A stretch of DNA of 24,802 nt from Acrasis kona (lineage: Eukaryota; Heterolobosea; Eutetramitea; Acrasida; Acrasidae): assembly GCA_026419775.2 (NCBI GenBank), contig JAOPGA020000415.1, positions 1 to 24,802 on the forward strand, written 5' to 3'. Below, in pieces: positions 17,994-24,802 of this stretch; within the stretch, counting starts at the first letter, position 1; each line of letters starts with the position of its first letter. A program made the position numbers and the translations under genes. The notes below the pieces were generated by a model. The model was not told the DNA's origin, ran no database searches, and saw nothing but the letters and a program-made list of their open reading frames with translations.

Positions 17994-18641
17994 ATGTTTG
18001 ATAATCTCCTCCGACCGGTGAAGGAGGTATTGTTTTCTTCAACAGCAAAGTATGTACCGAAAAGTATCACTCCTAACCAAATAACGTTGTTGTCGGGTGT
18101 GTTTGGATTAGCGAGTGCCGTGGCGGCCTTTTATATGAGCTTTAACATTTCTTTATTACTGTGGGTAATTAATAGAATCTTGGACGGTCTTGATGGTGTT
18201 GTCGCGAGAATAAATAATAACAAGACAGAATTTGGAGGATTATTAGATCTATACGTTGACTTTTGTGTTTACTGCGCTGTGCCGATAGGGATTATTTGCA
18301 GTGAAATGAACGTTGGGCGTGCCTTAACACTCTTTGATATCTATGCAGTTATTACGCTGGGAACGCTCCTCAGCTCATACATGGTAAATGGCGTTAGTTG
18401 GATGGTGCTATCAGCAATTTTAGAATCAAAGGTGAAGACAGAGAAGAAATTCACAACAGTGCACATGCCAACTGGATTAATAGAAGGAACAGAAACAATA
18501 GTTTTTTATATTGTTTGGTTGCTTGTTGTCCCTATTTCTTTTGCATCGTGTGTCCACTTGATGCTTTTATTCTCTCTAATGGTAATATATACATCAATTA
18601 CTAGGTTATACTGGGCATATCATAACCTAAAAAAATCATAA
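17994..18641 (+). CDS. CDP-alcohol phosphatidyltransferase family membrane enzyme
   Basis: 215 aa from the first in-frame ATG at 17994. The catalytic signature D-G-x2-A-R-x8-G-x3-D-x3-D is complete: DGVVARINNNKTEFGGLLD followed by LYVD. Upstream is SITPNQITLLSG, also typical of the family. About five further hydrophobic helices follow, so it is an integral membrane enzyme transferring a phosphatidyl group from a CDP-linked donor to an alcohol. Which alcohol (inositol, serine, glycerol phosphate, choline) cannot be read from the motif. The frame stays open upstream from 17907 and encodes another hydrophobic helix without an ATG. A missed first exon or non-AUG start is possible. It lies 143 bp after the ankyrin gene stop. 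Confidence 0.82.
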   Translation: MFDNLLRPVKEVLFSSTAKYVPKSITPNQITLLSGVFGLASAVAAFYMSFNISLLLWVINRILDGLDGVVARINNNKTEFGGLLDLYVDFCVYCAVPIGIICSEMNVGRALTLFDIYAVITLGTLLSSYMVNGVSWMVLSAILESKVKTEKKFTTVHMPTGLIEGTETIVFYIVWLLVVPISFASCVHLMLLFSLMVIYTSITRLYWAYHNLKKS

Positions 18642-18693
18642 AAAGATTTGTATGTTTAGTACGCTTATTCTAATTTCGAAGTCATTTTGTAAT

Positions 18694-18765
18694 GGGATAA
18701 TGGTCTAGTGGTATGATTTCCGCTTTGGGTGCGGAAGGTTACGGGTTCGATTCCCGTTTGTCCCC
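18694..18765 (+). tRNA. tRNA-Pro (anticodon UGG)
   Basis: 72 nt that fold as a standard cloverleaf: acceptor GGGATAA pairs with TTGTCCC (one G-U), anticodon stem TCCGC/GCGGA encloses loop TTTGGGT with anticodon TGG at 18726-18728, and T stem ACGGG/CCCGT encloses TTCGATT. The A box (TGGTCTAGTGG) and B box (GGTTCGATTCC) are intact. No intron; CCA is not encoded, as in eukaryotic nuclear tRNA genes. Confidence 0.97.
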
Positions 18766-18770
18766 TTTTT
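18766..18770 (+). terminator. Pol III T-run terminator
   Basis: Five T residues directly follow the discriminator base of tRNA-Pro, the usual RNA polymerase III termination signal. Confidence 0.8.
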
Positions 18771-18786
18771 AAGTTTATTAACTGGC

Positions 18787-18939
18787 CTATTTAATGTCGT
18801 TTGTGACTGATGTCTGTTGTAGTCTTCTGTCTTTTGTTGCTTTGTTTGCGTCTATTAGAGATTGCTTGATTGTGCTTATTATTTGATTTAGATTCTCTAG
18901 CTCCTGAATGACTTGTTGTCCTATGCTGTTTTGAGACAT
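18787..18939 (-). CDS. Small helical protein, 50 aa
   Basis: ATG at 18939 to TAG at 18787-18789. The product, MSQNSIGQQVIQELENLNQI continuing with STIKQSLIDANKATKDRR, has hydrophobic residues spaced three and four apart, as in a short amphipathic or coiled-coil helix. Small subunits of tethering, BLOC/BORC or Mediator-type complexes look like this, but I cannot name it. It lies 21 bp from the tRNA on the opposite strand and is followed on its own 5' side by an AT-rich stretch. It could be chance, though the heptad pattern argues for coding. Confidence 0.42.
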   Translation of the reverse strand: MSQNSIGQQVIQELENLNQIISTIKQSLIDANKATKDRRLQQTSVTNDIK

Positions 18940-19154
18940 CTTGTATTATGTTAATTAAAAATATTAAGTAGTTTTTAATAGTTTGCGCTATAATCCAGTT
19001 AGTCATTACAACAGTGTTTTTGAATTTCTTTGATTCATGTTGTGTAAGTTTCAGATGTGAGATGTTGAATTGGTTCGTCTTGACAGCAATGCTTGTTTAA
19101 GGTCTGTATCATCTAATTTATAGGATTTGATTTTTTCAAAAGCAACATTTTTAT

Positions 19155-20303
19155 TCAAGGACAGTACATTGGCAAAACTTTTGATAGTCCATCAACATAA
19201 GCAGTTCCGTTACCAATGTTTGGAATCAAACAGCCACCATTCTCGCTCACTTCATTCCAAGCATATATAATTACTGTTTGTGCCTCTGCGGCTGCTTTAT
19301 GAGCACAGCTCCACTGAATAGCCGATTTGACCAACCCCTGTATTTCCTCGACAGTAGCCTGTTTATAATGCTCAGGGCCCTCTTCAACATATGGCACCTT
19401 TGATTCAAATCTTGGTCTTGGATCCCATCCTGTTGGAGCCAGAGGAACTACCTTTGCATTCATCTTTTCTGCAGTGTCCCACCAATTCGAAGCTCTTCTA
19501 ACTTGTTCAACAAAATCAACACCCTGAGGAGTTCCTCCTGGGAGTGCATAAGTGCTAATGGCGTCAAATCCTAAAGCCTCAGCATTTCTTTTTACTGTGG
19601 CTGGATCAAAGTCCATCAACACCATGTATGGATTTTGAAGTCCTTCTTGCTTCGCCATGTTACGAAATTTATCAAAAATTGATCTGCTACCTTCCCAACT
19701 GCCACCACAGTTCACGGCTTCGCCATTACTGAATTGGAAGAGGTAAAGTAGAGGTCTACCGCCCAATACTGTTTGGAACCCAGGGCGCTTCATGAGGGCA
19801 ATGTTATGGAGCATTGCATTCTCATCGCAGGGAACAGAACCTAATAATATCAAAGTAAAATTAATCAAATGTTGATATTTTGAATTGAAGTATAAGTCTA
19901 GACTATACTCAGGGTTTCTTGGGCAATATCTGTTGGATGTGGTTTCGTAATAGTATTTGCACTTGTCTGAATTTGTCGTGCAGTTTGGACCGAATTTGCA
20001 GTATGTATCGAATGCCCAATAGTCTATTCCAGCCTGCCTTCCAAATAAGATTTCTGAATCCATGATGGATTGTGAGTCTGCATTATATGATACATTGGTC
20101 GGTGATAACTCTGTCGCATAAAATGGCAACTTATAATGATGAGCTAAAGGGCTCATCGCTCTGTGTTCAAAAAAAGAAATTTCATCGTATTGACCATCGA
20201 CTTGGTTCCAAGCATCCCATCTTATAATGCCGATACTCGGACGCTCTTTCAATGCATATAAAGCACAGATCAGAGTAGATACTATTAAGAATCTTCGCAT
20301 CAT
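19155..20303 (-). CDS. Secreted GH99-like (WbsX-type) TIM-barrel protein
   Basis: 382 aa from ATG 20303 (a second ATG follows at 20300). MMRRFLIVSTLICALYA is a clear signal peptide, so the long in-frame part before it (no ATG) is not used. The mature chain has RPSIGIIRWDAWNQVDG, AGIDYWAFDTY, NPYMVLMDFDP, VVPLAPTGWDPRPR and, near the end, IIYAWNEVSENGGCLIPN. The last motif recalls the WNE..E..L.P pattern of GH99-like/WbsX domains that act on or near polysaccharides. Cysteines and N-glycosylation sites (NVS, NCT, NFT, NGT) fit an extracellular protein. Enzyme activity is inferred. No intron is needed: a GT..AG pair around 19850-19920 was considered, but the encoded INFTLILLGS fits the fold. Confidence 0.65.
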   Translation of the reverse strand: MMRRFLIVSTLICALYALKERPSIGIIRWDAWNQVDGQYDEISFFEHRAMSPLAHHYKLPFYATELSPTNVSYNADSQSIMDSEILFGRQAGIDYWAFDTYCKFGPNCTTNSDKCKYYYETTSNRYCPRNPEYSLDLYFNSKYQHLINFTLILLGSVPCDENAMLHNIALMKRPGFQTVLGGRPLLYLFQFSNGEAVNCGGSWEGSRSIFDKFRNMAKQEGLQNPYMVLMDFDPATVKRNAEALGFDAISTYALPGGTPQGVDFVEQVRRASNWWDTAEKMNAKVVPLAPTGWDPRPRFESKVPYVEEGPEHYKQATVEEIQGLVKSAIQWSCAHKAAAEAQTVIIYAWNEVSENGGCLIPNIGNGTAYVDGLSKVLPMYCP

Positions 20304-20423
20304 TATATAGAAATAATTGCTGTGGCCACCGATCTGCTGTGAAATTGACCAATAATATTCGTCGGAAATAATGATCAGAGCGCTAGTCAAATCATCAATA
20401 ATTATTACAGAGCTAAGAGAACT

Positions 20424-20624
20424 TTATTGCGTAGGTACTCTGAGAACTCTTGAATTCTGTTCCTCTTGGTCCATTTCAAATACGCTTTCCCATATCTCAT
20501 CACAGTCCATAAGAACCTTACAATAACAAATGGTCTTCAGCGCGCCAAACCGATCGTTAGCTTTGTCACTTTTCGTTAGCATTGTTGTGTCTTGTATAGT
20601 AGCGCAGTATTCATAATATTTCAT
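20424..20624 (-). CDS. Small hypothetical protein, 66 aa
   Basis: Open frame from ATG 20624 to 20424. It begins MKYYEYCATIQDTTMLTKSD and ends EEQNSRVLRVPTQ, mixed polar with four cysteines and no membrane segment. It lies 120 bp upstream of the GH99-like gene on the same strand. Not recognised; it may be a short gene or a chance ORF. A hairpin-forming inverted repeat (TCGCTTC, 4-base loop, GAAGCGA) lies at 20649-20666, just upstream of its ATG. Confidence 0.38.
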   Translation of the reverse strand: MKYYEYCATIQDTTMLTKSDKANDRFGALKTICYCKVLMDCDEIWESVFEMDQEEQNSRVLRVPTQ

Positions 20625-20758
20625 GTTGGAGAACTAATAATTGCAAAATCGCTTCAATGGAAGCGAAGTTGTCATGAGAAGCCAATACACTGGCAAAAAA
20701 AGTTTATAATATGTTTTTATTGCTAATGTTACAGACTGTAGACCTTGTATTTTTCTTT

Positions 20759-20962
20759 TTATGTGTAATACATGTATGCTTCCTCAGGCTGATTCCACGA
20801 GTTTATCCCCACTTCATAGTACGTAATGTCTCCAAATGTTATTGGTTTAATAAATTTGAATGTAGAATTCATCGTTGTCCTCACTTGTTTGATGGTGTGT
20901 ATCTTTTGTGATTGGGCTGCAACAGTTGCAAATCGCTTTGTTGGTGTTGAATAGTGAACCAT
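20759..20962 (-). CDS. Small hypothetical protein, 67 aa
   Basis: Open frame from ATG 20962 to 20759. MVHYSTPTKRFATVAAQSQK is basic and slightly amphipathic, possibly a mitochondrial presequence. It continues with TFKFIKPITFGDITYYEVG and ends NQPEEAYMYYT, a plausible small folded domain. No family recognised and no nearby partner explains it. Confidence 0.4.
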   Translation of the reverse strand: MVHYSTPTKRFATVAAQSQKIHTIKQVRTTMNSTFKFIKPITFGDITYYEVGINSWNQPEEAYMYYT

Positions 20963-21129
20963 GTTTATCTTTGTTTTCTTGGTTTGTTGTATTATGATTT
21001 TTGTTTAACGTTTTCAATTTAAACCCAGAGGCTCAAGCCATCTTATGAAGTTCAACACTTCTAGAAACTCTCTGGAAGTTGAATAAATATTGTAATTACA
21101 TCAAATGTTCAACGAAATCTCCGGTGAAG

Positions 21130-21420
21130 ATGAAGAGAATAAACATCAATAAGGGCAATATCGTTCGGACAAAGAGATACAAGAGTGATACAAAAACTTT
21201 GGTCTTTGGCTGAAGATATTCCCCTGCACATTGCATCTTCAATGTGCACAAGGAGTTAGTACGTGCACCAATATTAACAAGTATAGTAGAAGCTCGAGAG
21301 CGACAAAGTACAAGCAATACACTGTTCGCGAAACAGTCAAAGAAGCAACGCGTTGAAGGAATACAAGAGGTACATATACTGAATTGCAGACAACGCACAG
21401 CATTTATCCATCTCCCTTGA
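21130..21420 (+). CDS. Possible small two-exon basic protein
   Basis: ATG 21130 opens MKRINI-type codons: the first exon (21130-21201) encodes a Lys/Arg-rich stretch (NIVRTKRYKSDTKTL). A 51-nt GT..AG intron would join it in frame to 21253-21420 (ELVRAPILTSIVEARERQ, then NTLFAKQSKKQRVEGIQE), ending at TGA 21418. The result is 79 aa and strongly basic, as in ribosomal or nucleolar proteins. The splice is a prediction without family support. The opposite strand also has an open frame here without an ATG at its start. Confidence 0.3.
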
Positions 21421-21923
21421 AGGTATACATACTCTTTGCATAGCCAGGTGCTATCAAGTCACCGATGCAGCACTTGTTCACTTGAAGGAATATATACTCT
21501 TGAAATTAGCGGTTGTATTCTAAGAAGTTAGTTACCGGCGTGAATACAATTGTTTGATTAAAAATGTTTTATTTCCACAAAGTGTTCTCTCTTAATAACT
21601 ATTAGACAGTAATTTTTATCAAATATTTCGGACATAAACGTCCCATTTGCTACCAGATTTTGTGTTTTGTTTTTATCGTACAGTGCAGCTTGCTTTTAAT
21701 ATATCGTTTGACATGACACTATTCTAAATGACGACAAACAACTTTGGTACCTTTTTATTGTCTAGTTCTAGTATGACTACAACATCTCTAGTCAATACTT
21801 GTCGTAGGTGTTGATAGGTCAAATTTCTCAAATTTTGTATTGGCCAACCCATCGAACTGTTCAGAGTTCGTCATGTTCTCGTATAAATGCGAATTAGTTT
21901 CACTTCATGTTCAATAAATAACA
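21421..21923. other. Intergenic upstream of the kelch-BTB gene
   Basis: AT-rich sequence without a convincing gene. Related 20-25 bp segments with the core GAAGGWATAYA occur at about 21356, 21418 and 21485, the first within the small two-exon ORF. Probable promoter and 5' UTR of the following gene lie toward 21880-21923. Confidence 0.35.
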
Positions 21924-24202
21924 ATGAGTAGACTGCTTCAACACATACTCGAACCTTTTTCAGATAGTGACGACGATTGCGACTATTCCTATGATGAAGA
22001 GAGCGATGATTATGATGAGAATTTGACTGGATTGGTAATTGAGCCCAAGATAGCCCCCAAAAAGAACAAGAAGATTGACTTTAAAGCAAACAAAATATAC
22101 ATCCCCTACGAGTTCACCGAAGAAGAAGAAAAAGATCTACTACCAGAAGTGATTGGAAGCGTATCGCACAAACTAAAGGCAAAGCAGTGGACAAAGACAA
22201 GCTGGCACAATCTCAGTACCGGACTCGAGGGCAAAGGAATAAATCTTAAAAAGTATGGGATGGCCACTCTATTTCTAGATAACAAGATATATATCCACGG
22301 TGGCTGCAATGGAAAAGAAACATTTAATGACATGTACTCATATAATGTTGACACCAACGAGTGGTCCTGTGAAAAGCGACAAGCCAGATTACCAACAATG
22401 AGCGATCATGTAATGTTCGTGAGTAGTTTCACCACAAGGCAAAATGTAAAAAAAAATACTTTTATTTCTGCAACGGAAGCTCAATCCATTTTGCGGACCT
22501 GAACAATGAAGCGTTTACTCGTTGTAACCAACTCTCTGCTCATGAATTGAAGTTAAACCCTGTACATAATTGTTCATTGTGTGTTATCGGAGATACCATC
22601 TACATCTTCGGAGGAAGAAATGGAGCCAACAACGTTTTAAACAATACATTAACCTCAGTACAACCATTAAACTACTACTCCTACCAAGCACTTATTTGCG
22701 GCAAGTCCACAAACGTCAACAACCGTCCACAACCTCGTCAATACCACTCGAGCACGTCCTATGGTTGCAAAATGTTCATATTCGGAGGTCAAGATCAAAA
22801 CTCGAAAACACTCAACGACCTATGGTCCTACGACACATCAAATCCAGCGATAGGGTGGACTCGATACGATATGGAACATTCACTACCACCACCTGCACTT
22901 TACAATACCGCGATGACATTCAACAACATGCACGAAATCATATTGTACGGCGGACTCGACAAGGACAAGAAATCAAGAAGCGAAATGTACATTTTTGACC
23001 TGAAAAACAATGAGTGGCATGTGAACTGGTTACAACAACAACAACATCAACCAACCATCTATAATCACAATTTAATTTGCGTCAGAAAGGACATGTACGT
23101 AGTGGGAGGTAAAAGAGATCTGACTAATCATGAAACTCAATCATTTTCAATGTTGAAAAATGTAATTGATGATGCCATCGACATGGACCATCCCATCTAC
23201 ATGAGAAATGCAATTACGAACCAATCGTGGTGCGACGTACAATTCATGGTGAAGAGCGATAACGAAGATGATCATTCGCAACATTTCATTCCGTGTCACA
23301 TGTTCATGATCAAATCAGCATGCCCGACGTTTTACAAGAACATTCAGTCCACCCACTTTCCAGAGATTGATTTACCCATCATCACCAACATTTCTGCATT
23401 TCACATGAGCGTTGTAAAGTGCATGGTCGAGTACATTTATTGCGGAGATTTGATCATGTTGGCGAATAGAAATGATTTTGTACAGGAAATGATGGAATTG
23501 AGTTTATTGATGAATGAGAGCAGTCAACATGCGGAAGTGATGAAAATGTGTTCCAGAGGACACGACATACAATTGGACACCACGATCAATACGTTGCATC
23601 ACTTGGATCATATTATGAAGAGAGCTTTGCAAATGAGTGTTGACGATGAACATTGTAATGTGTTGGTTGAGTTGACCAACTCACAAACAGGTCAAGTCAA
23701 GGGACAATATAAAGTACACAAATTAATTCTTACAAAATCACTTTATGCGCGAGATATCTTCTCAAGCGGAATGATTGAGAGCGTTACTAATGTAGTTCAG
23801 TTTTATGATTTGACGAATAAAGCTTTTGAAGTGATTCGGTGTTATTTGTACACTGGAGAATTAAATGTTGGTGTTGACGTTTGTTTTGAGGTTTATGTGA
23901 CTGGTCTTCAATATAGAATGGACGCTCTTGTAAAGCATTGTAGTTGTTTGATTGTTTCCTTGTTGAGTACCGATAATATTGTTGATATTGTACAAATTGC
24001 TGATGCTTACAATGATAAGATTCTACTTCGTCAATGTGTTGTTTTTGTGGCGGATAATTACTTGCAGGTCACTCAGCTGGAAGGTTGGTCAAATGTTTCT
24101 GATGCGATTAAAACAATGGCTAGTAATAAGCATGTCTCCAAACAGAAAAAAGCGTTGAGCAAAAAAGAGATGAGTAAAAAGAAGGTTAAACCGAAAAAGT
24201 GA
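21924..24202 (+). CDS. LZTR1-like kelch-BTB-BTB protein
   Basis: ATG 21924 begins an acidic N-terminus, then six kelch-like blades: IYIHGGCNG, KYFYFCNG, IYIFGGRNG, MFIFGGQDQ, IILYGGLDK and MYVVGGKRD. Two BTB domains follow, the first starting near SWCDVQFMVKS (about nt 23225) and the second near CNVLVELTNS (about nt 23653) with its KVHKLILTKS strand. The C-terminus is Lys-rich. Six kelch plus two BTB is the architecture of LZTR1, a CUL3 ubiquitin-ligase adaptor for RAS-family GTPases. The frame breaks in blade 2: either a 20-nt intron (22419-22438, GTGAGT..ACAAG) giving 752 aa, or one base lost in the A9 run at 22448-22456. A 29-nt intron starting at 22410 also fits. Confidence 0.82.
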
Positions 24203-24490
24203 TACTTTTAAGAGTTCAAACATGTCGAATTCTTCTACAATAAATTAATTCAACATTTTCAATTTGGTCTTACTTTTTTTGTTACTTGATTGGTTCGTAC
24301 AGATCATCACGCTCTTCGCACGTTATTATTTTTTGTCGGCCAAGTCGACGACAGAGACTAAAAAAGAGAGCGAATTTTTTACTCGTTCGGAATAAGATAA
24401 ACTATTTGTTGAATTTCAACGCTAAAACAGTGAGTAAGTGAACAGACAGATGTATTAACTAGAAAATGATGTTAATTTTATTGAAACCTC

Positions 24491-24802
24491 TTACAATAAA
24501 AGAACTACGGCGACAACTGCGGCAATCCATACAGTAGCAGTGGTCTTTGCTGAGCTGCTTGTTGGAGTTGGGACTGGAGTGGTGGTTCTGGGGGTTGGAG
24601 ATGGTGTGGGAGTTGAAGTTGGGGTTGGGGTGGCGGTAACATTTGAGGTTGCAGTTGGGGTTGCAGTTGGGGTAGCGGTAACATTGGTAGTTGGAGTTGG
24701 TGTGGGGGTTGGGGTCAAGGTTACGTTTGATGTTGGGGTTGGGGTTGGTGTTGGGGTCATGGTAACGTTCAATGTTGGGGTTGGGGTTGGTGTGGGAGTT
24801 GG
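24491..24802 (-). CDS. Pro/Thr-repeat surface protein, C-terminal part (partial)
   Basis: The frame is open from the right edge to the stop at 24491-24493. It consists of repeated PTPTPTPT blocks separated by SNVTLT, TNVTAT and SNVTAT units (N-glycosylation sites), then TTPVPTPTSSSAK and a final hydrophobic stretch TVWIAAVVAVVLLL with nothing after it. Small residues followed by a terminal hydrophobic tail are typical of GPI-anchor signals. This is therefore probably the stalk of a glycosylated surface protein whose functional head lies beyond the window. The region at 24203-24490 holds only UTR-like sequence. Confidence 0.65.
   Translation of the reverse strand, partial: PTPTPTPTPTLNVTMTPTPTPTPTSNVTLTPTPTPTPTTNVTATPTATPTATSNVTATPTPTSTPTPSPTPRTTTPVPTPTSSSAKTTATVWIAAVVAVVLLL

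Noticed and set aside
20641-20700. Two small hairpins followed by an A run as a possible snoRNA
   Set aside because: No box C/D, or H and ACA boxes at proper spacing, could be seen; the 7-bp stem at 20649-20666 is the only solid element.
21096-21398. 100-residue open frame on the minus strand with a hydrophobic segment
   Set aside because: Its first codon is GTG, the composition is Cys/Leu/Phe-rich as in antisense frames, and the plus strand offers a better spliced candidate.
22570-22998. 142-residue plus-strand frame inside the kelch gene
   Set aside because: A shifted frame rich in Arg and His; the kelch frame there carries the GG motifs.
24540-24802. TTGGGG-rich strand looking like telomeric repeat at the window's right end
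   Set aside because: Units are irregular, interrupted by TAACGTT-type codons, and the opposite strand is an uninterrupted Pro/Thr/Asn-Val-Thr reading frame. The G-richness comes from Pro and Thr codons.

Overview
The window reads as a compact nuclear segment of a unicellular eukaryote. The evidence is spliceosomal introns, a nuclear-type tRNA-Pro, a cytosolic ribosomal protein (uL23/RPL23A), LSM5 and an SRP-receptor beta subunit. The standard genetic code fits every gene. Most introns are only about 35-55 nt, with GT..AG ends and a TAAC/TAAT-like branch box just before the acceptor (a textbook TACTAAC in the RPL23A intron). Several families here are best known from plants and also occur in protists (choline-monooxygenase-like Rieske oxygenase, LEA2-like membrane protein, TIGR01589 domain). 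They sit beside protist/animal-type families (tectonin, kelch-BTB-BTB). A free-living amoeboid protist such as a heterolobosean is my guess; the sequence alone does not prove it.

Layout, left to right. 1-54: tail of a CDS. 267-539: Pro/Thr-rich ORF. Minus strand: SRP receptor beta (796-1733), LEA2-like membrane protein (1981-2637), Q/N-rich TIGR01589 protein (3044-4795), unknown five-exon gene 'A' (4827-5748). Plus strand: unknown protein (5932-6729) and a 57-aa ORF (6794-6967). Minus: unknown four-exon gene 'B' (7002-7678), whose first exon and first 5' splice site lie in a roughly 2 percent diverged partial copy of gene A. Then EF-hand protein (+), choline-monooxygenase-like protein (-), LSM5 (+, six tiny exons), RPL23A (-), acidic-tailed thioredoxin-fold-like protein (+), tectonin protein (+), DTW-domain tRNA modification protein (+), TPR/armadillo-like protein (-), ankyrin protein (+), CDP-alcohol phosphatidyltransferase (+), tRNA-Pro(UGG) (+), small coiled-coil ORF (-), secreted GH99-like protein (-), two or three small ORFs, an LZTR1-like kelch-BTB-BTB protein (+), and a Pro/Thr-rich probably surface-anchored protein (-) running off the right edge.

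The genes do not form one pathway. They cover housekeeping (SRP receptor, LSM5, RPL23A, tRNA, DTW enzyme), membrane lipid synthesis, osmoprotectant-type metabolism and cell-surface or secreted proteins. Spacing is tight: 5 and 17 bp between some convergent stop codons, 31 bp between tandem genes A and TIGR01589, and 68 bp between one divergent ATG pair, which contains an E2F-like palindrome. Coordinates for spliced genes run from start codon to stop; exon limits are in the evidence and are my own splice predictions, checked for reading-frame continuity. I saw no complete novel system. The most unusual items are the partial duplication that seeded gene B, the ultrashort introns, and the kelch gene's 20-nt intron or frameshift.
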